Shown here: positions 1 to 9,816 of the stretch, one piece after another
Numbering within the stretch: position 1 is the first letter of the stretch
Layout: each line of letters starts with the position of its first letter
Source of the DNA: Spisula solida
Taxonomy: Eukaryota; Mollusca; Bivalvia; Venerida; Mactridae
DNA length: 64,000 nt
Direction of reading: 5' to 3'
Assembly: GCA_947247005.1 (NCBI GenBank)
Contig: OX365952.1
Span: forward strand, 27,654,222 to 27,718,221
Program-made: the position numbers and the translations under genes
Notes under the pieces: model-generated
Told to the model about the DNA's origin: nothing
What the model saw: the letters and a program-made list of their open reading frames with translations, nothing else
Database searches by the model: none

Positions 1-796
1 ATATGCGTTCGTTTTTGAAACTGGGATTTGTTGACCAGTAGTCTAGAAGTTGTGGAAGTTGATTAATCCCCATCAGTATCCGTATTCCAATATATGCTCT
101 GATGTCGTCCTCCGTAACCTCCTTAAAATGTATGTCATACCAATTCGGATCTTTTCTCTTTTTACGTTGCGCATTTCTATAAATTGGCATATAGTCGTTG
201 GTCGATTTAGTGATTCTATTCAGAAAAGTTTTCCGAAATTTCTCAAAAAAGAAATCAAGTTCGCTTAAAGACGAAGAATAATTATGTATTGTGCCTGGCT
301 CAGGACCTTTGAATAAGACATTTCTCTTTCGTTGACGAAGTTGTTTCGTCCATTTCACAGGCTCATTTACCGCTGTTTGTTCTTTTTCTTCATCACTATT
401 ATCCGATTCTGAAGAGTCGCTACTTGCTCCGTCCATAAGTATTATAGTTTCTACTTCTTTGTCACTTTCGCATTCGTCCATGGAACTGGTCTCATCACTT
501 TCATCTTCAGGAGAATTTATTGAGGTTGAATCAATACATCTTTGCTTTGGCTGTTGTTTAGATTTCATTTCAGATTTCTTTCTTTTTCTATATTTTTCAA
601 CTTCTCTGTCAACAAGTTGTTGTAAAGGCATGTCGTCAGAAGTAGAATACGACGACTCGTTATTTCCATTGATAACACTAGTCTTCCTTAGTGGTGACGA
701 GACCTTGTCTTCATTTATTTTACTGACGGGCGAATCGTTCAACACAGTATAAGCTTCGTGTAGACTTTTTACAGGTTTGATAGTTGGATTCGTCAT
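1..796 (-). CDS. piggyBac-family transposase, N-terminal part (runs off window)
   Basis: Seen: reading the minus strand from the ATG at 796-794 there are 265 open codons to the window edge. The first 140 or so residues are polar and acidic (SEDESDE-like runs), with a basic KYRKRKK stretch. Then come the block FKGPEPGTIHN with SLSELDFFF, a TKSTNDYM segment, DPNWYDIHFKEV and AYIGIRILMGINQLPQ followed by LLDYWS. Known: an acidic leader, then this order of blocks, is the N-terminal half of piggyBac transposases (DDE_Tnp_1_7), which excise and insert DNA at TTAA. The catalytic aspartates would lie further left, outside the window. Odd: the ATG overlaps the stop of the upstream ORF as ATGA, and the frame stays open upstream of it, so the true start could be earlier or the two ORFs could be joined by frameshift or splicing. 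It could be an active element or a domesticated copy; no lesion is visible in this part. Confidence 0.85.
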   Translation of the reverse strand, partial: MTNPTIKPVKSLHEAYTVLNDSPVSKINEDKVSSPLRKTSVINGNNESSYSTSDDMPLQQLVDREVEKYRKRKKSEMKSKQQPKQRCIDSTSINSPEDESDETSSMDECESDKEVETIILMDGASSDSSESDNSDEEKEQTAVNEPVKWTKQLRQRKRNVLFKGPEPGTIHNYSSSLSELDFFFEKFRKTFLNRITKSTNDYMPIYRNAQRKKRKDPNWYDIHFKEVTEDDIRAYIGIRILMGINQLPQLLDYWSTNPSFKNERI

Positions 797-2462
797 GTTT
801 TCGCTGTGTCCAGACCAACTATTTCTGATGTGTGTGTTTCTGCATACTGATCCACCTCTTTGTCCGCTTTCGCACATTCATGGTCGGGGTTGCTGGTTTG
901 AGTTGATGGATCATCACATGTAGCCGACTCTGCTATGGTCCTGGCAGATGTAGTTGTTTGAGTTGGTGGATCATCACATGTAGCCGACCCTGCTATGGTC
1001 TGATCAGAGGTACTAGTTTGAGTTGGTGGGTCATCATGTGTAGCCGACTCTGCTATGGTCATGTCAGAAGTACTGGTTTGAGCTGGGGCATCGTCACACG
1101 TAGCCGGCCCTGCTATGGTCATGTCAGTACTGGTTTGAGCTTGGGTATCGTCACACGTAGCCGACTCTGCTATGGTCTGGTCAGAGGTACTGGTTTGAGT
1201 TGGTGGGTCATCACGTTCAGCCGACTCTGCAATGGTCCTGGCAGAGGTAGTTGTTTGAGTTGGTGGATCATCACATGTAGCCGACCCTGCTATGGTCTGA
1301 TCAGAGGTACTGGTTTGAGTTGGTGGGTCATCACGTGTAGCCGACTCTGCTATGGTCATGTCAGAGGTACTGGTTTGAGCTTGGGCATCGTCACACGTAG
1401 TCGACTCTGCTATGGTCATGTCAGAGGTACTGGTTTTTGCTGGGGGATCCTCACAAGTAGCCGACTCTGCTATGTTCTCGACAGAGGTACTGTTTTGAGC
1501 TGGTACATCATTACATGTAGTCGACTCTGTTGTGGTACTGTTAGAGGTACTGTTTTGAGTTAGTGGACCATCACATGTAGCCGAACCTGCTATGGTTTGA
1601 TTAGAGGTACTGTTTTCAGTTGGTGGGTCATCACAAGTAGCCGACTCTGCTATGCTCTTGTCAGAGGTAGTGGTTTGAGCTGGGTCATCGTCACACGTAG
1701 CCGACTCTGCTCTGGTTATTTCAGAGGTACTGCTTTGAGTTGGTTGGTCATCACATGTAGCCGACTCTGCTATCGTCTGGTTAGAGGTACTGGTTTGAGT
1801 TGGTGGATCATCACATGTAGCCGACTCTGCTATGGTCTTGTCAGAAGTACTGGTTTGTGTAGGTAGTTCATCATATGTAGCAGACTCTGCTATGGTCCCG
1901 TCAGATGTACTGGTTTTGGTTGGTAGGCCATCACAAGTAGCCGTCACTGCAGATGTGGTTGGTTGTAACGAATCATCTTTAGTTGTCGTTGACGTCTTTA
2001 TGATTAGGTTAGAGGGCGTTAAGTCAATTTGTGAGAATAGTTCATCATCGTCGCTATCAAAATACACCCTGCAGTTCGAATATTTTATAAGTGGAACGAA
2101 GTGATTAGGTTCGAAGTACGCACCAGCTCGATTGTCCAAGTTGCCCTCTCTTGTCCACATAATATAAACATCCTTTTTAAAGCTCGAAAAATCAGATGCG
2201 TTTAGTGGGGTTATCTTGCAGTGATACAGAGGTCTTATCGCTTTGTTTGTCGATGGATAAACTGAATACAAAGTACGTTTTAACACAGAGGCAAGTGCCC
2301 ATAAATGAACTAGAGATGACCAAGACTTCCTTTCACATGTCCCGATAGCTACTTCTTCGATAGCTAATTGCATGTCGTTGTGTCGACTTAAATTTGCTGC
2401 ACCCTTATCTGTCAGAATTATTGACTTGTAAATTTCTTCCGTCAGTGTTGCGTCGCTATGTG
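793..2462 (-). CDS. OTU-like protease gene, last exon with 20-residue repeat tail
   Basis: Seen: open from an acceptor-like AATAG at about 2463 to TGA at 795-793, with an internal Met at 2373. The first part has the pattern AHSDATLTEEIYK, then RKSWSSLVHLWALASVL and KRTLYSVYPS with AIRPLYH, then YFEPNHFVPLIKY. Known: OTU cysteine proteases pair an N-terminal DGNC cysteine with a late His in an NH(F/Y)xPL context; the His here fits, and the cysteine is in the exon at 4364-4094. From residue 145 (counted from Met 2373) there are 18 tandem copies of a Thr/Ser/Asp-rich 20-mer (consensus ATCDDPPTQTSTSDQTIAES), then a unique tail ending VGLDTAKT. Infer: a deubiquitinase-like or inactive relative with a disordered, low-complexity C-terminus. 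Odd: the stop overlaps the piggyBac ATG on the same strand. Confidence 0.6.
868..1941 (-). repeat. 60-bp coding minisatellite (18 units)
   Basis: Eighteen head-to-tail units of 60 bp encode the 20-residue repeats of the OTU-like gene. One unit (TSTDMTIAGP) lacks exactly one codon, and all others keep 60 bp, so the frame is preserved. The unit pairs CDDPPTQ-type and CDDAQAQ-type halves in mixed order, which suggests unequal exchange. Long ORFs on the opposite strand (958-1866) are a by-product of the 3n period. Confidence 0.9.
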
Positions 2463-2466
2463 CTAT

Positions 2467-2974
2467 TGTAGGGTTAACGCATGCTTTTTCGTGCTATAAC
2501 ATCTGCAGAGTCCCGAGGGACGGTTGGTGCCCAAGCCCGTTAGGGACTCTGCAGATGTTATAGCACGAACAAAAATGCGTAAACGCTATTATAGCATACA
2601 AAACATCAATTTATGCGTTTGTATTTCGAAATAATTACATTTTGGCGGGAGATTTTGTGGCGACGTCGCGTAAACAAACGTAACGACGCGAAAACAAACG
2701 TTACGTCATTACAGTTTTTGTTATGAGCATCGACTTCCGGGATCGGCAAATACCAAGAAAACATGGATAATGCGTGTTATTTTTAAATTTATTATATAAA
2801 TCTTATAGAAAATTAATTAGTAGTTACAAATAAATTTGGGAAATTGGTAATGCCCTGAATGCGCATACGTAAAACTGGACGTTAACAGCGCGTTCTCGCG
2901 TGAATCTTTATGTTTACACATGGTTTTCGCCCCGTTAACGTATGGGCAAAATCACCGTTTTTATGCTATAATGA
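2467..2974. repeat. Dispersed 0.5-kb repeat, copy A, with 24-bp hairpin
   Basis: It starts GTAGGGTTAACGCATGC and ends ACCGTTTTTATGCTATAATG. A perfect 24-bp inverted repeat (2491-2514 with 2543-2566) surrounds a 28-nt loop. A second copy lies at 3496-4043 in the same orientation. TTAA occurs near both ends (GGTTAACGCATG and CGTTAACGTATG). There is no ORF. It sits exactly between two coding blocks of the OTU-like gene. It is probably a non-autonomous mobile element; its class is uncertain and no clear target duplication is seen. Confidence 0.7.
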
Positions 2975-2975
2975 T

Positions 2976-3069
2976 GATTGAAACACTTCGTGATTCGCGT
3001 ATTCATTTGAACGCAAATATAATTCAATTGCTACAGCTGCTCTGAACATGTCGGCATATGATTCATCTC
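2976..3069 (-). CDS. OTU-like protease gene, middle exon
   Basis: Seen: a strong acceptor (CTGTTTTAG) ends at 3070 and is followed by codons reading DESYADMFRAAVAIELYLRS and then NEYANHEVF. The phase matches the donor of the exon at 4364-4094, rebuilding R-G-D-E-S across the junction. Known: in OTU-type proteins the catalytic-Cys block is followed by G-(N/D)-E-S and a helix with an A-x-E-L core, so the order is right. Odd: the frame reaches TAG at the border of repeat copy A (about 2974), with no good donor before it. Either the copy inserted into this exon and broke the gene, or the donor is the weak GTGTTT at about 2992. Too short to appear as a long ORF. Confidence 0.6.
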
Positions 3070-3495
3070 CTAAAACAGATACATACACATGATTAAACAT
3101 CGCTAAATCGTACATAATGTCATGTTATTTGCAGAAAACTATAAATATGTTACGGTATGGGGAAATGATAGCATTTTTTTATACTCCCGTATTGTTTGGG
3201 TCATGATTGTGTTTGTTACAATGTATTATTTTAATGATTATATTTGATAGTTAGACTAATAGAGGGGACATTCGATATAACGTCGCTGGTCAGTCAAATC
3301 ATCGTATTTTTATTTGACTTGTTTGATGCTGCGGAAAACCGACTGCATTTTATTTCCCATTCGGCATTTACTCTCAATCCCAATAGCAGCCGGATTATAT
3401 TAGCGTTTGACCCTATCAGCACCGTGGAGAGCTAATATTTGATGAGCACAATCTAGCTGGGACACAGCCGGATCAACACAAAGCTGATGTATAAT

Positions 3496-4043
3496 GTAGG
3501 GTTAACGCATGCTTTTTCGTGCTATAACATCTGCAGAGTCCCGAGGGACGGTTTGTGCCCAAGCCCGCCAGGGCGAGGGCACCAACGCTCCCGAGGGACT
3601 CTGCATATGTTATAAAGCGAAAAAAAACATGCGTAAACTCTATTATAGCATACAAAACATCAATTAATGCGTTCGTATTTCAAAATAATGATATTTTGGC
3701 GGGAGATTTTGTGACGACGTCGCGAAAACAAACGTAACGTCATACCAGTTATTGTTATGCACGTCGACTTCCGGTATCGGCAAATACAAAGAAAACATGG
3801 ATACTGCGGGTTTGTTTAAATGTATAACTTAAAAACTATAGAAAACTAATTAGTACGTATTAGATCTTAGAAATAAAATGGGAATAACTGTTCATATGAA
3901 GCTGTTCAACCTTTATAGTCGCCGATGCGGCCCTGAAATGAGCATACGTAAAACTGGACGTTAACAGCGCGTGAATCTTTATGTTTACGCATGGTTTTCG
4001 TCCCGTTAACGTATGGGCAAAATCACCGTTTTTATGCTATAAT
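3496..4043. repeat. Dispersed 0.5-kb repeat, copy B
   Basis: Second copy of the repeat at 2467-2974. Its head hairpin is altered (3521-3543 with 3595-3618; the loop is longer and contains GGGCGAGGGC) and its tail is nearly the same. It lies inside the putative first intron of the OTU-like gene. A TATAATG word abuts both ends, which could be a target duplication or part of the element. Confidence 0.7.
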
Positions 4044-4093
4044 GTGGTTTTACGTTTGCCTACAACCGACAGTTCAAGTTTATAAAAATGTAC

Positions 4094-4364
4094 CTCGTAT
4101 TATAATGGATGCGCTGTTGAACAAACAATTGCCATCACAGGTGCTTTTAGCTGCAAATACATCTTTTTCCGGAACATCAGACGGAAGAAGAGCTGTTGCT
4201 ATGCTGTCTTCTTCTAACAAGGAATGATGCGGTCTTTCAACTTTTAAAATATGTCTCTGTATTTCGGAAAGCTTGCGTTGCAATGTTTCTGTATGCTTGC
4301 CTTTTATGGCCTTTCTAATTTGCGCAAAGGACGTCCCTAGTATACTGAAAAATGTTTTAATCAC
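4094..4364 (-). CDS. OTU-like protease gene, catalytic-Cys exon
   Basis: Seen: open on the minus strand to a donor CGAG|GTACAT at 4093. It encodes a basic helical stretch (SFAQIRKAIKGKHTETLQRK), then DVPEKDVFAAKSTCDGNCLF and NSASIIIRG. Known: D-G-N-C-L-F is the nucleophile motif of OTU proteases. Phase 1 at the donor fits the exon starting at 3069. The frame has a stop just upstream of 4364, where the first in-frame codon is GTG rather than ATG. A TTTAG acceptor-like site lies there, so a further 5' exon with the start codon is likely. The plus-strand ORF across this stretch is a shadow. Confidence 0.6.
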
Positions 4365-4609
4365 ACTAAATTGTTATACATTTGTATATTAGTATAAACA
4401 TTCGTATAAGACTGGCTATTCCAGTAGTCTGTCAAGTGGAAGCGGAACACGGACGCCGACGTATACACATACGCCTAGTCGTGAAAAGCAGTAGGTAAAA
4501 TTAAATTGAAACATCAAAAATCCTGAAAGATAAACAAATAGCATTTAGATATAGGGGTTCGAATCTCTTGATGCCTCCCATAGCGCCTCCCTAGCCGAGG
4601 GCGCGGGAT

Positions 4610-5510
4610 TCACACATCATCAGCAGCTAATACACAGCAGCAGCAAATAATACACAGCAGCAGCAGCAAATAATACACAGCAGCAGCAAATAATACACAG
4701 CAGCAGCAAATAATACACAGCAGCAGCAAATAATACACAGCAGCAGCAAAAAATACAGAGCAGTAGCAAATAATACACAGCAGCAAATAATACACAGCAG
4801 CAGCAGCAAATAATACACAGCAGCAAATAATACACAGCAGCAGCAGCAAATAATACACAGCAGCATCAGCAGCAAATAAAACACAGCAGCAACTAATACA
4901 CAGCAGCAGCAACTAATACACAGCAGCAGCAGCAAATAATACACAGCAGCATCAGCATCAAATAATACACAGCAGCATCAGCAGCAACTAATACACAGCA
5001 GCAGCAGCAAATAATACACAGCATCAGCAGCAAACAATACACAGTAGCAGCAGCAAACAATACACAGCAGCAAACAATACACAGTAGCAGCAGCAAACAA
5101 TACACAGCAGCATCAGCAAACAATACACAGCAGCAGCAGCAAATAATACACAGTAGCAGCAGCAAACAATACACAGCAGCAAACAATACACAGTAGCAGC
5201 AGCAAACAATACACAGCAGCAAACAATACACAGTAGCAACAGCAGCAAAAAATACACAGCAGCAGCAGCAGCAAATAATACACAGCAGGCCAGCAGCAAA
5301 TAATACACAGTCGCAGCAGCAAACAATACACAACAACAGCAGCAACAGCAAATAATACACAGCAGCAGCAGCAACAGCAAATAATACACAGCATCATCAG
5401 CAGCAGATAATACACAGCAGCAGTAGCAGCAACAGCAACAGCAAATAATATACAGCAGTAGCAACTGATACAAAGTAGCAGCATCAGCAGCAGCAAATAA
5501 TACACAACTC
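4610..5510. repeat. Compound microsatellite: (CAG)n plus AAATAATACA
   Basis: About 0.9 kb of units of 2 to 6 CAG/CAT/TAG triplets joined to AAATAATACA, AAACAATACA or AACTAATACA. The Cys/Leu-rich minus-strand ORFs here are artefacts. The array is sharply bounded by GGGATTCACACATCATCAG on the left and CACAACTCACGCGACATCC on the right. Confidence 0.95.
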
Positions 5511-5519
5511 ACGCGACAT

Positions 5520-6383
5520 CCATTATAGTGGAGCTCCAGGACCAACAGAAATGCATGCTGGAATTTTCTTTTCAATAGTAGTGGAAAAGTACCCTTCTTG
5601 GCACTATGGCTCCTCCCATAGCTCCTCCCTATGGAAATGATGTCACGAAAGAAAGTCGCGTAATCCGCTTGCCACGAGGCCTAATTAAAATTTAATTATC
5701 TTAAGTAACGCACCTGTCATAGTAAAAGATGCGCATGGTAATGATGCCATTATACCAAAGATGAACTAAAAATGGTACCAAAAATGCCCTTGCTAGACGC
5801 TCTGCATAGAAGGGAAACTGGCTTCTCTTCTCTCATACCCTCGTGGCGATGGATTACATCAGGAATGAGGTGCCGATAGTGATTAATATAAGTTGTAAAA
5901 CTTTCACATCGTTTCACAATCGACCTTAAATAAATTAGTATAAACTAATGACGCCATTATGAAGTCAATACGTGGGTCATTCGATAAATTCGTAGACTGT
6001 GTTTATCATTTTAACATCCGATGACACAGAGAAAAACAAACTACATCACGTTAAACTACACCCTTTCGAAAATCAATGAAAACGCTTAAAGGGGCTGCCT
6101 CACGTTTGACGAAATCGCAAAAAAAAAGAAATTTTTCAAATATTCGCGAAATTTTGATATTGTTGCGCGTATAACACATAAATGAGCCCACTGGTATATA
6201 ACGATACTCGGCAAACACCGACATTGTCCAGTATTTTCGTATTTTAGCATTCAAAAATCTATTGGGTATTAATACCCTATATAATCTAAAAATAGAATTC
6301 CGTTGATTGCTGTGACCTCCTGTGACCTCTTGCATCGAGTACAGCTCTTCTACGACACATGCGCAGTGTGTGTAAACCAAGCC
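5520..6383. other. No gene seen; possible 5' region of the next gene
   Basis: Unique-looking AT-rich DNA without a supported exon. The stretch AGGGGCTGCCTCAC near 6091 has an inverse match at about 32850 (GTGAGGCAGCCCCT), also close to a gene 5' end, so both may be the edge of a shared repeat. Confidence 0.4.
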
Positions 6384-6557
6384 ATGCCTCCGAAGTTGAC
6401 AAATAGCGCAAGAAAACGTTCGGTCGCTGCAAAACAAAAACGTTACCGGTCAAAAATCGTCAACATGGGCGATCAAGTTGAAAGATGGAAAACTCTGAAG
6501 GCTGATAACATCCGCCAACGAGGACAACGAGCTCGCCAAAGTATAATTGACTGGCAA
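6384..6557 (+). CDS. Putative first coding exon, basic protein
   Basis: Seen: ATG at 6384 gives MPPKLTNSARKRSVAAKQKR, then a stretch with MGDQVERWKTLKAD and ending RQSIIDWQ, with donor CAA|GTATAT at 6557/6558 (58 codons, phase 0). The protein is strongly basic. A VERWKxLK block near the N-terminus is plausible for the family encoded by the exons at 8852-13320, in which a residue pattern RW(x)2LK precedes the core. That link is inference: the next recognised exon needs phase 1, so at least one joining exon between 6557 and 8852 has not been found. An upstream TTG-started frame is open but no better supported. Confidence 0.45.
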
Positions 6558-6976
6558 GTATATTTTTTTTGTAAGACTGTAAGAATATGGGGTCGTCTCA
6601 TAAAAATTCCAAATTGTTTTCAAACATTCGACAGCTAAACAAGGTGACTTATGGCGTATAATTTCACTTAGTTGACCTCAGATGTTAGCATATTCTGTCA
6701 CTTTCCTTCACCAGTTAGAATTTTCAATGAATTCAGCATGCAAGTTCACGCATTTGATGTAGGCCTACAGTACACACAGGCCCTCAAACATTGTCAAAGC
6801 GATTGTATAATTTATATATTACTCTAACTACTACCGGACAATAAGATTGCATCGAGGGCCTTTGGGCCTACTCGGCTACAGACTCGATCGCATTTAAAAT
6901 ACGCATAATGTCCTTGCCAATGTTTAATTTGTGTTGTTGTGGACCCGACTTGAAATCGAGTGCAGAACATTACTGC

Positions 6977-7235
6977 TAGAAGTGGTAACACACTTGACTA
7001 CTGATCGAGAGGACCCTTGTTCGAATCTCCACTGGGGCACTTGGTCTTTTCTGAAACGTTTTTCAGTGTTTCCCACCCAACTGGAGACAAACTGGTTGGC
7101 AACCCAGAGGTAGTCTTACGTGTATCGGTGCTGTACACCACGCACGTTAAAGAACCAAGGAATTAATCTATTTGAAACAAGCTAGGGTGACGCATCCCGG
7201 TTCCTTGTATCTGACCTCTGCCTCTTGATTGATTT
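6977..7235 (+). mobile_element. tRNA-derived SINE, copy 1
   Basis: Head with TGGTAACACACTTGACTACT and GATCGAGAGGACCC, then the B-box-like GTTCGAATC (about 7020). The body has GTGTTTCCCACCCAACTGGA, ACTGGTTGGCAACCCAGAGG and GTTAAAGAACCAAGG. It matches the minus-strand copies at 17.4-17.76, 30.24-30.44 and 60.38-60.56 kb. The small ORF across it (NWLATQR) is shared only because the SINE is shared. Confidence 0.8.
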
Positions 7236-7672
7236 TATGTCTGCCCCTGTCAGACACCTGCCAATAATAATCGGAAAGCGGTTGTCGGCAGTACAAAGTA
7301 GAAGTAGAATACTAGTCTGTAGCTCTTTGACACAGTCTGTGCTGTTAGCGATTCATGTGCTCATTATAGGTCAGTCACCACAATCAATAGACAATAGCTA
7401 CCCTCCTCACTCAATTTCTTTGCCTTTTGCTTACCATATTATAATTTAGGAACTGAAAAATTACATAAACATGCCAGTACTTTACAGTATGGGGAAACAA
7501 AACAAAATTGGCCTCGAAAACTACTACTGTATAGTTTATTTGGACTCCATATCTGGCTTCGAAACTGGATGAACTGAATGAATGAACATGTGCTGCGGCA
7601 TGGCTCGATCGGCCATCAAATATTTCAGTATATGTTCTGACACAATTGTGATATATCTTGGATGAAAAGTGC

Positions 7673-7763
7673 ACACCACCTGGGATTCGAACCCACCAAC
7701 TTGTGCTGGTAGATTTATACTACTTAATAGTCCATTAGCTCTACCAACTGAGTTGGCTGGTGT
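7673..7763 (-). other. tRNA-like sequence (pseudogene or SINE head)
   Basis: On the minus strand an A-box-like AACTCAGTTGGTAGAGC is followed by a B-box GGTTCGAATCCC. Acceptor-like ends ACACCA and TGGTGT can pair, and the T-arm TGGG/CCCA can form. The anticodon region is expanded and does not fold into a clear 5-bp stem, so a working tRNA is unlikely. Confidence 0.45.
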
Positions 7764-7769
7764 CAATTA

Positions 7770-8480
7770 ATTTTGAGTCAGTCTCCACCTGACCATACAC
7801 AGTCACTACAAGTGTCAAGACACAAGTCAATATATTTTGACAAGCTATAACTTCTCAAACTGTAAATGCAGAACAAAAATACTGGTATAAAACAAGATTT
7901 TTCTAACTTCTTCTTCTGGATTGATATATCCATTGTGTAAGTGAAGAAATCAGTAAACTCATATTAGTCGGTCAAATATATTATGTCTTTATGTAAGTTT
8001 TGTGGATGTACAGTATATGTATAGTGACAATGTGTTGCTAATATGGAAGCTATATGACCTCACTAACTGTCAACACATTGATATGAACCTATATGAAATG
8101 GAACTCATATGTAGTGACACTTTTATACAACAGATCCCTTTCTGTAATGCTTAAGACAGCATATTAATAGTAATAGTATTTGTGGTTACACAGTCTAGTC
8201 CTGTCTATGTAAAGTCTTTAGAGCCATACCGCAGATTATAAAGGCCACCGCCTGTAGTTACACACATATTTGCAATCTACACGACAATGTAAGTATTACT
8301 ACCACTGAAGCCAGTCATATATTTTTGTCATTTTTGAGGCTGTGTACATAAGGAGCTGTGTGGCCTGTTTGTTTTTTCAAACATTGTGACGTCTTCGTCA
8401 TTGTTTATGAATTTTTGATTTGCTAAGGTGGTTTGTTTTTGATATTGCAATATTCTACTTGGGCATTATTGTGGGTTCCA
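7770..8480. other. No gene seen
   Basis: AT-rich sequence with no supported exon or clear repeat. One donor-like ACAAT|GTAAGT near 8290 follows a stretch with stops in all frames. Confidence 0.4.
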
Positions 8481-8485
8481 CATTT

Positions 8486-8690
8486 TTAGCTCACCTGCCA
8501 CAAAGTGGCAAGGTTTGAGCTTTTGTGATTGTTTTTTCTGTCGTCTGTATGTCTGTCTGTTAGACAATTTACCGTTAACACTCTAGCACTTTCAGTTTTG
8601 CTTTGATCCTCACCAAACTTGGTCAGAAGTTGTATCTCAATGAACGAGAGTTCTTTAGGATTTTATTCTGCTTCATTATAATATGTAACA
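8486..8690 (+). mobile_element. GGTCA-family element, 5' end fragment
   Basis: It begins TTTTTAGCTCACCTG with a short inverted repeat (CACAAAGTGGCAAGGTTTGA), then a GTCTGTCTGTTAG track and CACCAAACTTGGTCAGAAG. The same start is seen in the copy at 18806. The array and the 3' hairpin are missing. Confidence 0.6.
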
Positions 8691-8851
8691 TAAGATCTTG
8701 TAATAAGAGTTACCTTTCCTAAAAAAAATATTATAAGAGTTATCTTTCCTAAAGAATTATTTAAATTAAAGAAGGAAATTAATTATAGATTGAGTGCCTA
8801 TTTTGATGAATCATTGATTATAGTCAATAATTGGAAAAACACTACTTTCAG

Positions 8852-9019
8852 GCTATGCATTGTCGGGGAACAAATTCACAAAGGTTAAGTTATTTCCAAG
8901 TCAGGCTTCTTTCGACAGGATTCAGACCAAGTGTGTGGTATCTGTTGTGGACAGGTATTGGCATTACACCAGCCAGACTGCTCTAGAAGAGCATCGAGCA
9001 GTACCAGTGACTGTTTCTG
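8852..9019 (+). CDS. Internal exon, GDGR-DSPG family protein (exon b)
   Basis: Seen: acceptor ACTACTTTCAG ends at 8851 and donor TCTG|GTAAGT follows 9019; the exon is 168 nt with phase 1 at both ends. It reads YALSGNKFTKVKLF, then SFDRIQTKCVVSVVDRYW and HRAVPVTVSG. Known, from memory and unchecked: a large family of uncharacterised metazoan proteins (molluscs, cnidarians, fish) has an LSGNxFxK block, a helical stretch, then (S/C)GDGRxDSPGH. The junction to the exon at 9770 restores SGDGRMDSPGH, which is strong support for both exons. Function is unknown; the family may derive from a transposase-like nuclease. Confidence 0.6.
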
Positions 9020-9769
9020 GTAAGTATATGGGAGTTTGTTTTGTCGTCAGATATACCCCCTAATAAATATAATATGTGTGCCCAGATAGACTAGTGATAG
9101 AGTTTGTGAAGGAGATCCCATTTTTACAGACACTCTTGTAGCATATTAGACTAGACATAACATAGAAGTAATTGCTTGCCTTCTTTTCTGGTACCCAAGT
9201 TGTTAGAAAATATCATCAGAAATGAGGTGTTCACTGAGATTATGAGTTGCAGGGTCTGGCAAATTTGAAAATTTACTAGTAGCCCACTGGGCAACCAGAT
9301 TCTTTTCATGGTTGCCCCAAAAATGTTCATTCTCATCAAACACGCAATAGAGGAGTTGCAGCTTGGATACATACACTATAATGGAAGTGAAATAGAAATA
9401 TAGGCCTTAATATTTGTTTAAAATCTATATTCAAAACAGGGATATTGATTCTTGGTATTGATTCACAAATGTTTTTCACACTGCAAACAGACAGTTGCCA
9501 TGATTTGAGTATTTGTCAACAGATTTTCAGTAGCCTCCTAGACAACCAGAATTATTTTTTTGGTAGCCTAACAGTAATTCCTGGTTGTCCATGGGCTCTG
9601 GGCAACTATTTGTCAGACCCAAGAGTTGTAATTTCTTATTTCACTATAGAACTTTTATAAATATGTACTACATGTAAACTAATGCAATAATGTTTTAATA
9701 TTTTTTGTAACAGAACATTTTACTGCTCTTAGTGATGCAAGAATTTAAACAAAACCGTAAATACTCCAG

Positions 9770-9816
9770 GTGATGGCAGAATGGATTCTCCTGGGCATAC
9801 ATCCAAAATGAGCAAG
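9770..9816 (+). CDS. Internal exon with GDGRMDSPGH motif (exon c)
   Basis: A 47-nt exon between the acceptor ATACTCCAG and the donor AGCAAG|GTGAGT. It enters in phase 1 and leaves in phase 0, and completes SG-DGRMDSPGHTSKMSK. In the related proteins as I recall them this motif is followed by a (Y)xxYTLMD strand; that strand is not found before the next exon, so a joining exon is missing or lost. Too short for ORF calling, but both splice sites are good and the phase agrees with exon b. Confidence 0.6.

Noticed and set aside
958..1866. Plus-strand ORFs of 201 and 89 codons
   Set aside because: They are antisense readings of the 60-bp coding minisatellite; a 3n period keeps any stop-free frame open. 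The minus strand has the OTU domain and continuity with other exons.
4610..5575. Overlapping minus-strand ORFs of 71-183 codons rich in Cys, Leu and Tyr
   Set aside because: They are translations of the CAG/AAATAATACA microsatellite in every frame and have no non-repeat sequence of their own.
7673..7763. Functional tRNA gene on the minus strand
   Set aside because: A and B boxes and a partial acceptor stem are present, but the anticodon arm does not fold and extra bases separate the boxes.
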